From assembly GCA_020635695.1 (NCBI GenBank), contig JACJZH010000004.1, positions 62,001 through 126,000 on the forward strand: a stretch of DNA of 64,000 nucleotides, read 5' to 3'. The stretch comes from Flavobacteriales bacterium. GTDB lineage: Bacteria > Bacteroidota > Bacteroidia > Flavobacteriales_F > PHOS-HE28. A model generated the notes under the pieces. That model was not told where the DNA came from. It did no database searches and saw only the letters and a program-made list of their open reading frames with translations. Position numbers and translations under genes: made by a program. This document shows positions 49,353 through 58,272 of the stretch, piece after piece (positions within the stretch are counted from its first letter, which is position 1; each line of letters starts with the position of its first letter).

Positions 49353-51056
49353 ATGACAAGAACCCTGACCCTCGCGCTGGCCGCGGGCACTGTCGTCCTT
49401 GCGACGCAGGTGCAAGCCCAGCAACGATACCTGGAGGAGATCTTCACCGATGCCGAGATCAACGTGACCGCGAACGTGATCTATGGGACCAACGTGAACT
49501 TCCTCACCTCCAACCTGGCCTCCCCCGACGTGGGGCCCAACATCGTGCAGTTGCAGGGGCTGGTGGACATGCAACAGCCCATCCCCGCCCCCTTCTACGA
49601 CCCCGGCGATGCCAGCACCGCCCTGAAGGTCGTGGACGTGCGCATGGACATCTATGAGCCCGACCAGGGTGCGGACAGCGAGACCGCACGTCCGGTGGTG
49701 TTGTACGTGCACACCGGCGACGCCCTGCCCCCGCCCTTGAACGGGAGCCCGACCGGACGCAAGGAGGACAGCACCGTGGTGGAGATGTGCCGCCGCATGG
49801 CCCGCCGTGGCTACGTGGCCGTGGCCATGAACTACCGCCATGGATGGAACCCCCTGGCACCCGACCTGGAGACCCGCCGTGGCACCCTGCTGAACGCCGT
49901 GTACCGGGCCATCCACGACATGCGCCAGTGCGTGCGCACGCTGAAGGCCAACGCGGCCGGCGCCAACGACTACGCCATCGACCCGGAAAAGGTGATCGTG
50001 ATCGGCGAAGGCACCGGTGGCTATCTGGCCTTGAGCAACGCCACGCTGGACGACCCGATGGAGATGTTCACCGAGAAGTTCCTGCCGGACCCCTTCGACC
50101 CCACCGTGAGCTACATCGACACCATGCAGGTGGGCAACATCGACGGCACCTGCCCCACCGGCGTGCCCTGCCTGTCGCTGTACCGCAACAACGGGTTCGA
50201 CTACGAGACCCACTTCGCCTGCAACATGGGCGGTGCCATCGCCGACACCACCTGGCTGGAGCCGGGTGACGTGCCCATGGTCGCCTTCCACACGGTGTTC
50301 GACCCCTTCGCGCCCTTCACGCAGGGCGTGGTGATCGTGCCCACCACGGGAGACCAGGTGGTACCCGTGGAAGGTTCCAACTACCTGATGCGCCTGGTGA
50401 ACCAGTACGGCAACAATGCCTCGTTCGCCAACCTGGTGAGCGACCCCTGGACCGATCGCGCCCGCTCGCTCTACGGCACCACCCAGACGCATGCCGGCGG
50501 CAGTGTGGACATCAACTCGAACGTGGAGGGCCTGTTCCCTTTCGTGACGATGGACTGGCCGGGCATGATGGTGGCGCCCTTCGAGGAGGCCAGCCCCTGG
50601 CAGTTCTGGGATCCGATGTCCCCCCTGGCCACGGCCGTGGTGGACGCCGGGCCTCCGCCCATCACCGCCCACCAGGCCAGCCTGGCGAGCAACCCGAACA
50701 TGAGCCCGGCCAAGGCCCGCGCCTACATCGACACCATCATGGGCTACCTGAACCCGCGCATCGTGTGCGCCCTGCAGCTGGGCCCCTGCGCGCTGGTGGG
50801 CATCGATGAGAACGACCCGATCGCCCTCGGCGTGGACGTGTTCCCGAACCCCTCCGTGGACCAGGTGACCGTGACCAGCAGTGCCGCCACCGTGGAGCAC
50901 TACGAACTGTTCGACGTGAACGGCCGCCTGGTGCGCGCCTTCAACGTGAACAGCGACCGCTTCACCATCGACCGGAACGGCATCGAGGGCGGGGTGTACC
51001 TGCTCCAACTGCACTTCGAGGAGGGCGCCGTATCGCGACGCCTCGTGCTTGAATAA
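49353..51056 (+). CDS. Secreted alpha/beta hydrolase-fold protein with T9SS type A domain
   Basis: A 567-residue exported protein. Signal peptide MTRTLTLALAAGTVVLATQV, cleaved near QAQ. Residues about 95-300 form an esterase-like alpha/beta domain (VVLYVHTGDALPPPLNG, RRGYVAVAMNYRHGWNPLAP, YAIDPEKVIVIGEGTGGYLA). The nucleophile elbow reads GEGTGG: glycine replaces the expected serine at residue about 220, so classical hydrolase activity is doubtful. The last about 75 residues (DVFPNPSVDQVTVTSSAATV, YELFDVNGRLVRAF, GGVYLLQLHFEEGA) are a type A sorting signal. It has its own promoter after the TonB receptor. A hairpin follows the stop. Confidence 0.8.
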   Translation: MTRTLTLALAAGTVVLATQVQAQQRYLEEIFTDAEINVTANVIYGTNVNFLTSNLASPDVGPNIVQLQGLVDMQQPIPAPFYDPGDASTALKVVDVRMDIYEPDQGADSETARPVVLYVHTGDALPPPLNGSPTGRKEDSTVVEMCRRMARRGYVAVAMNYRHGWNPLAPDLETRRGTLLNAVYRAIHDMRQCVRTLKANAAGANDYAIDPEKVIVIGEGTGGYLALSNATLDDPMEMFTEKFLPDPFDPTVSYIDTMQVGNIDGTCPTGVPCLSLYRNNGFDYETHFACNMGGAIADTTWLEPGDVPMVAFHTVFDPFAPFTQGVVIVPTTGDQVVPVEGSNYLMRLVNQYGNNASFANLVSDPWTDRARSLYGTTQTHAGGSVDINSNVEGLFPFVTMDWPGMMVAPFEEASPWQFWDPMSPLATAVVDAGPPPITAHQASLASNPNMSPAKARAYIDTIMGYLNPRIVCALQLGPCALVGIDENDPIALGVDVFPNPSVDQVTVTSSAATVEHYELFDVNGRLVRAFNVNSDRFTIDRNGIEGGVYLLQLHFEEGAVSRRLVLE

Positions 51057-51077
51057 GCGATCCCGCACAAGACCGAT

Positions 51078-51106
51078 GGAAGGCCGTCCCGATGGGGCGG
51101 CCTTCC
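51078..51106. terminator. Hairpin after the secreted hydrolase-like gene
   Basis: GGAAGGCCG-T-CCC and GGG-CGGCCTTCC form a 12-bp stem with one bulge; no long T run follows. It lies between the 51056 stop and the GTG start at 51133, which argues against an earlier start for the next gene. Confidence 0.6.
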
Positions 51107-51132
51107 GCGTTCCGGCCGGTACCTTGGCACCC

Positions 51133-52518
51133 GTGGTGCGCATCGGTGCCTGGGTGCTCCTGGCGGTCGTGCTGGCCGTCCTCCTCGCGGTGAAACTGCC
51201 GCTGCTGGACCTGCCCTTCTACTGGGACGAGGCCTGGGTGTACGGGCCTGCGGTACGCACGCTGGCGCGGGAAGGACCCTCCCTCCTGCCCGGAGCGCTT
51301 CCGCCCGAACTGGGACGTGGCCATCCCCTGCTGTTCCATGCCACACTGGGCATGGTGGGCCTGCTCTTCGGGGACACCCCGGTGGTGCTGCACGCCGCCG
51401 CCCTGGGCCTTTCGCTGGTCCTGCTCATCACGCTCTTCCTGGTGGTGCGCGCCGAGGCTGGTCCGGGTGCGGCGGTCCTGGCGGTTACAGCCCTGGCCTT
51501 CCAACCGGTGTTCCTGGCACAGAGCGGCCTGGTGCTTCCGGAGGTGATGCTGTCCCTCTTCACCGTGCTCGCCGTGGCCGCGTGCCGCTCCGGACGGCAC
51601 GGTGCGCTCGCGGTGGCACTCACCGGCGCCGTGTTGACCAAGGAGAGCGGGCTTGCGGTGGCGGCGGCCGTGGTCCTGTACATGGGGTACGAAGCCTGGA
51701 AGCGGGGCCGATGGCCATCGCGGTCCGCCCTGATGGCCTGGGTGGCTCCCTTCGCGGCCTTCTCGGTACATGCCCTGCTGCAATGGCAGGCCCACGGCTG
51801 GTTCCTGTACCCGGAGCACGTAGGCCACACCGTGACCGACCCTGCGGCCGTTCTGGCGAACCTGACCGAGGGCTACGGGGCCTTCCTGTTGGTGTACCAG
51901 GGACGGAACGCATTGGTGATCCTCGCGCTGCTGGGCGTGGTGGCGCTCCGCTGGCGCGGCCTGTCCATTCCGCACGGCACCACCCAGGGCCTCCTGTGGA
52001 CCGTGATCGCCGCGCTGCTCTGCTTCAGCGCGCTCAACTTCTATTCAGCGCGGTACATCCTGGCGGCGGTGGTGCTGCTGTGCTGGAGCCTAGGCCTGGT
52101 GCTGGCCCCGTTCCTCCAGGGGAACCTCCGGACGTTGGCGGCCATGGCGGTCGTCGCCCTCGTGACCTTCGTGGCCAATGGCCCGCGGAGCACGGCGGAC
52201 AGCGACCTGGGCTATGCGGAAGGGGCACGGGCCATCCGCGATCTGGCGCAACACCTGTCGCGGCCCGATGATCCGGGTGGTACGGTGGCCGCCCCCTACA
52301 TCGTACGGGAGGCCCTCACCGAACCGCTGGCCGGCTATGTGGAACGGCCGCTTCCCGCGGACCGCCTTGCCGTGGAGGCGGCCGACGCGGACCGGATCGT
52401 GCGCATGGACTTCGCCAGCTACGGGGAGGAACTGACCGTTCCGCGTGACGCCCTGCTGGAAGCGCGCTTCGATCATGGCCCCGCTCATGTGGCGCTCTAC
52501 CGGACCACCGCGCGCTAA
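51133..52518 (+). CDS. Glycosyltransferase family 39-like membrane protein
   Basis: A 461-residue polytopic protein with about ten helices and the GT-C layout. The first periplasmic loop has LPFYWDEAWVYGPAVRTLA, which carries the paired acidic residues (DE) of PMT/ArnT-type enzymes that use lipid-linked sugars; KESGL in the fourth loop is also typical. A soluble C-terminal part (residues about 365-461) is shorter than in ArnT. The GTG at 51133 or 51136 is chosen as start because the hairpin lies upstream and TACCTTGG precedes it; an ATG at 51076 lies within that hairpin. Its TAA stop doubles as the first bases of the murQ -7 box. Confidence 0.78.
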   Translation: MVRIGAWVLLAVVLAVLLAVKLPLLDLPFYWDEAWVYGPAVRTLAREGPSLLPGALPPELGRGHPLLFHATLGMVGLLFGDTPVVLHAAALGLSLVLLITLFLVVRAEAGPGAAVLAVTALAFQPVFLAQSGLVLPEVMLSLFTVLAVAACRSGRHGALAVALTGAVLTKESGLAVAAAVVLYMGYEAWKRGRWPSRSALMAWVAPFAAFSVHALLQWQAHGWFLYPEHVGHTVTDPAAVLANLTEGYGAFLLVYQGRNALVILALLGVVALRWRGLSIPHGTTQGLLWTVIAALLCFSALNFYSARYILAAVVLLCWSLGLVLAPFLQGNLRTLAAMAVVALVTFVANGPRSTADSDLGYAEGARAIRDLAQHLSRPDDPGGTVAAPYIVREALTEPLAGYVERPLPADRLAVEAADADRIVRMDFASYGEELTVPRDALLEARFDHGPAHVALYRTTAR

Positions 52519-52523
52519 CTTTC
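52516..52523 (+). promoter_or_regulatory. -7-like box of murQ overlapping a stop codon
   Basis: TAACTTTC, one mismatch from TAnnTTTG, starts with the TAA stop of the GT39-like gene and ends 6 nt before the murQ ATG. Confidence 0.45.
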
Positions 52524-52529
52524 GATCGC

Positions 52530-53339
52530 ATGGACCGCATCACCGAGCAGCCTTCCCGCCACGACGACCTGGAACTGCGGGACACCCGCGCCCTGCTGGA
52601 GGGCATGAACGGCGAGGACCGGGGCGTGCCGGAGGCCGTGGCGGCGGCGATCCCCGCGATCGAAACGCTGGTGGATGCCGTGCATGAACGCATGGCGCGG
52701 GGGGGAAGGCTCTTCTACCTGGGCGCCGGCACCAGCGGGCGGCTGGGCATCCTGGACGCCAGCGAATGCCCGCCCACCTTCGGCGTACCCCATGGGTTGG
52801 TCGTGGGCCTGATCGCGGGTGGCGACGGTGCCATCCGCAAGGCGGTGGAGTTCGCCGAGGACGATCCCGAACAGGGATGGAAGGACCTGCAGGAGCACCA
52901 CATCGGCAAGGACGACAGCGTGGTGGGCATCGCGGCCAGCGGCACCACCCCCTACGTGATCGGCGCACTGGAGGCCTGCAACACGAACGGCGTGCTCACC
53001 GGTTGCATCACCTGCAACCCCGGCAGCCCGGTGGCGAAGGTGGCCACCCACCCGGTGGTGGTGGTCGTGGGCCCGGAGTTCGTCACGGGAAGCACGCGCA
53101 TGAAGAGCGGCACCGCCCAGAAGCTCGTGCTGAACATGCTCAGCACCGCGCTCATGATCAAGCTCGGCCGCGTGAAGGGCAACCGCATGGTGGACATGCA
53201 GCTGAGCAACAACAAGCTGGTGGACCGCGGCACGCGCATGATCATGGACGAGCTGGGGCTGGGCTACGAACAGGCCAACGAACTGCTGCGCCACTACGGC
53301 AGCGTCCGGCGGGCCATCGAGGCGGGTCACCGGCTCTGA
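52530..53339 (+). CDS. murQ: N-acetylmuramic acid 6-phosphate etherase
   Basis: A 269-residue SIS-domain lyase that cleaves the lactyl ether of MurNAc-6-phosphate to give GlcNAc-6-phosphate and lactate, in cell-wall recycling. Motifs: ITEQPSRHDDLELRDTRALL at the N-terminus, LFYLGAGTSGRLGILDASEC (phosphosugar site and catalytic Glu), GIAASGTTPYVIGAL, and EFVTGSTRMKSGTAQKLVLN near the middle. It is somewhat shorter than the 298-residue E. coli protein, missing part of the C-terminal UBA-like domain. No anmK or nagZ gene is nearby. Confidence 0.94.
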   Translation: MDRITEQPSRHDDLELRDTRALLEGMNGEDRGVPEAVAAAIPAIETLVDAVHERMARGGRLFYLGAGTSGRLGILDASECPPTFGVPHGLVVGLIAGGDGAIRKAVEFAEDDPEQGWKDLQEHHIGKDDSVVGIAASGTTPYVIGALEACNTNGVLTGCITCNPGSPVAKVATHPVVVVVGPEFVTGSTRMKSGTAQKLVLNMLSTALMIKLGRVKGNRMVDMQLSNNKLVDRGTRMIMDELGLGYEQANELLRHYGSVRRAIEAGHRL

Positions 53340-53361
53340 CAGGAAGGCCCGGCGACCGGCC

Positions 53362-53369
53362 TAGCTTTG
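53362..53369 (+). promoter_or_regulatory. -7 box of the conserved hypothetical gene at 53374
   Basis: TAGCTTTG, an exact match, ends 4 nt before the GTG start at 53374, predicting a leaderless mRNA. Confidence 0.6.
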
Positions 53370-53373
53370 TGCC

Positions 53374-53949
53374 GTGCACGACATTGAACCGTTCTGGAAC
53401 TGGCGGCACCGCTACACGGCGGAGGAGGACGAACTGTCCCCGTTCTTCGGCCGCGAGTACAGCGAGTTCTACTTCACGAACGCCGTGTACGACCACGCGA
53501 TCCACCCCCAGTGGGACGCCTTCGGGTCCTCCACCCTGTACCTGAAGATCCTCTACGCCGACTACGACGACGGCTTCGCGATCATCGAGCTGATCGGCGA
53601 GTGGAACGACCTGCTGCACAACGACATCATGTTCCTGAAGCGGGACATCATGGAGCACCTGATGCTGCAGGGGGTCTCGCGCTTCATCCTGATCGGCGAG
53701 AACGTGCTGAACTTCCACACCAGCGACCAGAGCTACTACGAGGAGTGGTGGGAGGAGGTGGAGGACGCCGGTGGCTGGATCGCCCTGCTGAACTTCCGGG
53801 AGCATGTGCGCCAGGACATCATCGCCGCGGACATCGACCAGTTCTTCCTGCTCGGCGGCCGGTTGGACAAGCTGGACTGGCGTACCTACGAGCCTGACGA
53901 GCTCTTCGTCCAGGTGGAACAGCTGGTGACGAAGCGGCTGGGGGTCTAG
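53374..53949 (+). CDS. Conserved hypothetical protein, acidic and aromatic-rich
   Basis: A 191-residue soluble protein (start GTG) with many acidic and aromatic residues: HDIEPFWNWRHRYTAEEDEL, SPFFGREYSEFYFTNAVYDH, EDAGGWIALLNFREHVRQDI. I recognise no domain, although it looks like a conserved Bacteroidota protein rather than a chance frame: it has a strong promoter at 53362, codon use like its neighbours, and a stop shared with the convergent Nudix gene. No signal peptide or membrane helix. Function unknown. Confidence 0.75.
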   Translation: MHDIEPFWNWRHRYTAEEDELSPFFGREYSEFYFTNAVYDHAIHPQWDAFGSSTLYLKILYADYDDGFAIIELIGEWNDLLHNDIMFLKRDIMEHLMLQGVSRFILIGENVLNFHTSDQSYYEEWWEEVEDAGGWIALLNFREHVRQDIIAADIDQFFLLGGRLDKLDWRTYEPDELFVQVEQLVTKRLGV

Positions 53950-54392
53950 CCTCCCTCCTGAAGCATCCGCAGCACATGCCGGTCGATCGGCAGGCTCAGG
54001 GCATCGTCGGGCGCACCGTTCAAGGTCAGCCAACGGAACACCTCCGCGTCGCTCCCTTCCCCGATGCCCAGGAACGGCTGCCGGACCACCGTCAAAGCTC
54101 CGGGGTCCGCCACCCGGAAGGTGAAGTAGACACTGACCACCTGCATGGGCCGCTCGTGGAAGACGCTCTGCTGGAAGAAGTCCGTGGTGTAGAAGTGCCG
54201 GGGATCCAAGGCCTCCGCGCCCAGTTCCTCCCGCACTTCGCGCACCAGGCAGTCCTTCAAGCCTTCACCATACTCGAGGCCGCCCCCGGGGAACTTGGTG
54301 ATGCGCTGCCCGCGGATGAGCTCGTCGGAGACCAGCACCCGGCCCTGGTCCAGCAACAGCCCGTAGGCGCGCAGGGTGAACGAACAGCTCAT
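53946..54392 (-). CDS. Nudix hydrolase
   Basis: A 148-residue Nudix pyrophosphohydrolase. The Nudix box GGLEYGEGLKDCLVREVREE continues with LGA, matching GX5EX7REUXEEXGU. The C-terminal half contains QVVSVYFTFRV. Substrate could be an oxidised nucleotide or a sugar nucleotide; it cannot be told. The start at 54392 overlaps the mnmD stop by 4 nt (ATGA), so it is translated with the upstream tRNA methyltransferase gene. Its stop codon overlaps that of the convergent gene in the palindrome CTAG (53946-53949). Confidence 0.9.
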   Translation of the reverse strand: MSCSFTLRAYGLLLDQGRVLVSDELIRGQRITKFPGGGLEYGEGLKDCLVREVREELGAEALDPRHFYTTDFFQQSVFHERPMQVVSVYFTFRVADPGALTVVRQPFLGIGEGSDAEVFRWLTLNGAPDDALSLPIDRHVLRMLQEGG

Positions 54393-55078
54393 GGGGTGGC
54401 CGGTCTGGTGGCACGCAGCATCTCCCGCTTGCCCGGCGGACCAGGCAGCCGTTCCACCCGGAAGCCTGCACGTTGCATGGCCCGGCGTACTTCGCCCTTG
54501 GCGCAGTAGGTCACGAGATGGCCACCCGGTCGCAGTGCGCGGAACGACCGTTGGAAGATCGCGTCGGTCCACAGGTCGGGTTGCACGCGGGGGCCGAAGG
54601 CATCGTGGTAGATCACGTCGAAGGCCTGTTCCGCGTCCAGCTCTTCCATGCCTTGGCGTGAACGCGTGAAGCGGAACGGCACGGCGGTGCCGATGGGTTC
54701 CTCTTCGGGACCGGTCATCAGGTCCAGAAAGGGCTCCTGCAGTACGGGCAGCCCGCACTGGGCGGGATGGTCCAGGGAGCGCAGCATGTCGCGATCGAGC
54801 GGCCGGGGCTCCAGCGCCAGATAGCGCACCTCCTTGCGCCCCTCGATCACCTGCAGCCAGGTCAGCAGCATGTTCAGGCCGGTGCCCAGGCCCACTTCCA
54901 GCACATCGAGGTCGCGACCTGAATGGGCCAGCAGACCCTGCCGGATGAACACGTGCATGGATTCCTGCAGGGCGCCATGACGCGAATGGTAGGGCTCGTC
55001 GAGCGCGTTGGCCAGCAGGGTGAAGGAACCATCACGGGTCCGTTCCAAGCTCAGTTCGGGAGCGGCGGGGAGGGTCAT
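54389..55078 (-). CDS. mnmD: tRNA (5-methylaminomethyl-2-thiouridine)(34)-methyltransferase
   Basis: A 229-residue SAM-dependent methyltransferase of the MnmC1/MnmD type, which completes the mnm5s2U modification at the wobble position of certain tRNAs. The N-terminal region TLLANALDEPYHSRHGALQE is diagnostic of MnmD. The SAM motif is VLEVGLGTGLNMLLTW; DVIYHDAFGPRVQPDLWTD and LVTYCAKGEVRRAMQRAGF follow. It lacks the FAD oxidase half of bifunctional MnmC, as usual for standalone MnmD. The chosen start at 55078 is beyond the palindromic promoter at 55131-55148. Overlaps the Nudix gene downstream. Confidence 0.85.
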   Translation of the reverse strand: MTLPAAPELSLERTRDGSFTLLANALDEPYHSRHGALQESMHVFIRQGLLAHSGRDLDVLEVGLGTGLNMLLTWLQVIEGRKEVRYLALEPRPLDRDMLRSLDHPAQCGLPVLQEPFLDLMTGPEEEPIGTAVPFRFTRSRQGMEELDAEQAFDVIYHDAFGPRVQPDLWTDAIFQRSFRALRPGGHLVTYCAKGEVRRAMQRAGFRVERLPGPPGKREMLRATRPATP

Positions 55079-55130
55079 CTGGATCCCAAGGCAGGCGAAC
55101 GGCAGGAACGGCGCCGCGGCGGGCCACCGG

Positions 55131-55148
55131 CTACCTTTGCAAAGGTAG
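55131..55148. promoter_or_regulatory. 18-bp perfect palindrome with a -7 box on each strand
   Basis: CTACCTTTG-CAAAGGTAG reads the same on both strands. The left half gives TACCTTTG facing the T9SS gene at 55176, the right half gives TACCTTTG on the minus strand facing mnmD at 55078. The two promoters would use abutting -7 elements. Confidence 0.65.
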
Positions 55149-55175
55149 TTGCGCCCTTCCCGACCCTTTCTCCCC

Positions 55176-58100
55176 ATGTGGAACCGGAACCCGACCGCCC
55201 TGCTGTTGGCAGGTGCCCTGACCCTCCCCGCCGGCTTGGCCGCCCAGCAGTGGGTGGACCTGATGATGGATCCCGACGTGAACGTGCACCAGGTGCAGGA
55301 CGCGTTCGAGGAATACTGGGGCGACAAGACCTACGAGAAGGGAAAGGGGTGGAAACAGTTCAAGCGCTGGGAATGGTTCATGGAGCCACGCACCTACCCT
55401 TCCGGAGAGCGTTTCGACCTGGCTGCCTATGCCCGCGCCTGGAAAGAGGTGGGCCGCATGGAACGGGCGCAGGGGGCCAAGAGCGCGACCTGGACCCCGC
55501 TCGGACCGACCACCTGGCAGACCATCTCCTACAATCCGGGCAACGGCCGGGTGAACTGCGTGGCGGTGGACCCCCAGGTGCCGACGACCATCTATGTGGG
55601 CACCCCCTCCGGTGGACTCTGGCGGAGCACCGATGATGGGTCCACCTGGTCCCCGCTCTTCACCGAACTGCCCTCGCTGGGCGTGAGCGGCATCGCCATC
55701 GACCCCAACGATACCGACGTGATCTACGTGGCAAGCGGTGATGGCGATGGTGCGGACACCTACAGCCTGGGCGTGTTGAAGAGCACCGATGGCGGTGCCA
55801 GCTGGCAGACCACCGGACTGGACTGGGACCTGACCCAGGCCCGTACGACCCGCGCCTTGCTGATGCACCCCACCGACCCGCAGACCCTGTTCTGTGCCAC
55901 CAGCAACGGCCTCTGGAAGACCGTGAACGGAGCCGCCGATTGGACCCAGGTGGCGGAAGGCAGTTTCCGTGACATCGCGTTCAAGCCCGGTGACCCTTCG
56001 ATCGTCTACGCCACCACCGACCAGTTCCACCGCAGCACGGACGGTGGGAACAGCTTCACCCTGATCACGAGCGGGCTGCCGGCCGACGATCTGGTGAACC
56101 GCATGGCACTGGCCGTTTCGCCGGACGACCCGGGCGTGGTCTACGTGCTGGCCGGCCGGGAGGACGATTCCGGGTTCCGGGGTCTGTACCGGAGCACCAA
56201 CAGCGGCCTTCAGTTCAACCTCCGCTCCAACTCACCGAACCTGTTCGGCTACCAGGAGAACGGCGCCGACAACGGCGGACAGAGCTGGTACGACATGGCG
56301 CTGGCCGCGGACCCCGGGGATGCCCAGGTGGTGTACGTCGGCGGCATCAACGTGTGGAAGAGCACCAACGGAGGCAGCGACTGGACGATCAAGTCGCACT
56401 GGGTATATCCTTCCCAATGGGGCTACACCCACGCCGACATCCACTGCCTGGAGGTGTTCAACGGTCAGGTCCTGTGTGGTTCCGACGGTGGCATCCACCG
56501 CAGCTTCAACGGAGCGAACGACTGGTTCGACCTGAGCGCCGGGCTGGACATCATGCAGTTCTATCGCTTCGGCGGTTCCGAGGTGATGCCTTCCCGGGTG
56601 ATCGGCGGGGCGCAGGACAATGGGACCAACCTGCTGGACAACGGCGTGTGGACCCATGTCTTCGGTGCCGACGGCATGGAGGCGGCAGTGGACCCCGTGG
56701 ATCCCGACATCGTGTACGGGAGCTTTCAGAACGGAGGCATCCTGCGCTCCTTCGATGCCGGCCAGAACTTCAGCAACATCGGCAACGGCATACCCGAGGA
56801 CGGTCCCTGGGTGACGCCCTACGTGATCGACCACACCGACCCGCAGGTCCTGTTCGCCGGCTTCGAGAACCTTTGGAAGAGCACGGACCGCGGTGACAAC
56901 TGGACGGCCATCTCCAATTGGAGTCCGGCCCCGGTGCGCCACATCGCCCTGGCGCCCTCCAACAGCGACCACATCTACGTCTCCCGGACGGACTTCGTCC
57001 GGCACTCCAGCACGGGCGGGATCCCCTGGACGGACATCTCAGGCGGCCTGCCCGACCTGGCCGTGACCTCCCTGGCCGTGCATCCCTTGGACCCCGAGGT
57101 GGTGTACTGCACGCTGTCGGGTTTCGCCGCCAACGAGAAGGTGTATGTGAGCAGCGACGCCGGCCAGACCTGGACCAACATCTCCGCCAACCTGCCCAAC
57201 GTGCCCATGAACTCCATCGTGTTCCAGCCGGGAAGTGCGGGGGGCGTGTACGTGGGTTCGGACATGGGCGTGTTCTACACGGACAGCACCCTGAGCAACT
57301 GGCAGCCCTTCGGGCAGGGGTTGCCCAACGTGGTGGTCACCGAACTGGAGATCAACCAGACCGCCGGCAAACTGCGCGCGGCCACCTACGGGCGTGGGCT
57401 CTGGGAAAGCGACCTCTACGCACCGAGCGGACTGCCACCGCAGGCCTTGTTCGTTCACGGCAGCGCGGCCATCTGCGCAGGGGATGCGATCGTGTTCAAC
57501 GATGCAAGCCTGGAAGCAGCCCCCGGTTGGGACTGGCAATTCCCCGGCGGAGACCCTGCGGTGAGCAGCGACCCCTCGCCAACGGTGCTCTACGCTTCAC
57601 CAGGGACCTACTCGGTGTCCCTGACCATGTCCAATCCCTTCGGAAGCGACACGCATACAGCGCCCGTCATCGTGACCGTGCTGCCCCATGAAATGCAGGT
57701 GGCGGTGGTGGTGGACGACTACCCCGAAGAGACGACCTGGACGATCACCAGCGACCTGGACGGCAGTGTGGTGGCGTCGGGTGGACCTTACAACGGGGCG
57801 GCCAGCGGCAGTGTGCGATCGGACACGCTCTGCCTGCCGGACGGCTGCTACCAGTTCACCATCATGGACAGCTACGGGGATGGCATCTGCTGCGGTTTCG
57901 GGAACGGCAGCTACACGGTGTTCACCGACCAGCTCGGCAACTTCGCCACGGGGGGGAACTTCGACTTCGAGGAGAGCACGCCCTTCTGCGTGTCCACCAG
58001 CGTGGGTATCGGAGAGGTCGCCGGGCTGGACCTGGCGATCATACCCCTGACGGACGGGCTGTATTCGCTCCGCGGAACGATCGACGGTACGGGCAGGGCC

Positions 58101-58265
58101 ACCCTGGAGGTGTTCGATGCGATGGGACGGAGGCTCCAGCAGCGTGCTCTGGCGTCCCAGGAATTCGAGGGGACCGTGGTGGACCTTCGTGCATTGGCCA
58201 CCGGGGCCTATGTGGTCCGGATCACCAGCGGTCCGGCCGGTTGGACCGGACGGGTGCTCCGCTGA
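55176..58265 (+). CDS. Secreted VPS10/BNR-propeller protein with PKD domain and T9SS type A signal
   Basis: A 1029-residue exported protein with signal peptide MWNRNPTALLLAGALTLPAG (cleavage near LAAQ). Residues about 100-720 hold many Asp-box/BNR repeats (SxDxGxTW type: RSTDDGSTWSPL, KSTDGGASWQTT, RSTDGGNSFTLI, KSTDRGDNWTAI), forming sortilin-like beta-propellers. A PKD domain follows at about 755-840 (WDWQFPGGDPAVSSDPSPTV, YSVSLTMSNPFGSDTH). The last about 80 residues (LYSLRGTIDGTGRATLEVFD, ATGAYVVRITSGPAGW) are a T9SS type A signal. Probably a cell-surface glycan-binding or sialidase-like protein; catalytic residues were not identified. It shares the palindromic promoter with mnmD. Confidence 0.87.
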   Translation: MWNRNPTALLLAGALTLPAGLAAQQWVDLMMDPDVNVHQVQDAFEEYWGDKTYEKGKGWKQFKRWEWFMEPRTYPSGERFDLAAYARAWKEVGRMERAQGAKSATWTPLGPTTWQTISYNPGNGRVNCVAVDPQVPTTIYVGTPSGGLWRSTDDGSTWSPLFTELPSLGVSGIAIDPNDTDVIYVASGDGDGADTYSLGVLKSTDGGASWQTTGLDWDLTQARTTRALLMHPTDPQTLFCATSNGLWKTVNGAADWTQVAEGSFRDIAFKPGDPSIVYATTDQFHRSTDGGNSFTLITSGLPADDLVNRMALAVSPDDPGVVYVLAGREDDSGFRGLYRSTNSGLQFNLRSNSPNLFGYQENGADNGGQSWYDMALAADPGDAQVVYVGGINVWKSTNGGSDWTIKSHWVYPSQWGYTHADIHCLEVFNGQVLCGSDGGIHRSFNGANDWFDLSAGLDIMQFYRFGGSEVMPSRVIGGAQDNGTNLLDNGVWTHVFGADGMEAAVDPVDPDIVYGSFQNGGILRSFDAGQNFSNIGNGIPEDGPWVTPYVIDHTDPQVLFAGFENLWKSTDRGDNWTAISNWSPAPVRHIALAPSNSDHIYVSRTDFVRHSSTGGIPWTDISGGLPDLAVTSLAVHPLDPEVVYCTLSGFAANEKVYVSSDAGQTWTNISANLPNVPMNSIVFQPGSAGGVYVGSDMGVFYTDSTLSNWQPFGQGLPNVVVTELEINQTAGKLRAATYGRGLWESDLYAPSGLPPQALFVHGSAAICAGDAIVFNDASLEAAPGWDWQFPGGDPAVSSDPSPTVLYASPGTYSVSLTMSNPFGSDTHTAPVIVTVLPHEMQVAVVVDDYPEETTWTITSDLDGSVVASGGPYNGAASGSVRSDTLCLPDGCYQFTIMDSYGDGICCGFGNGSYTVFTDQLGNFATGGNFDFEESTPFCVSTSVGIGEVAGLDLAIIPLTDGLYSLRGTIDGTGRATLEVFDAMGRRLQQRALASQEFEGTVVDLRALATGAYVVRITSGPAGWTGRVLR

Positions 58266-58272
58266 CGGAGGC

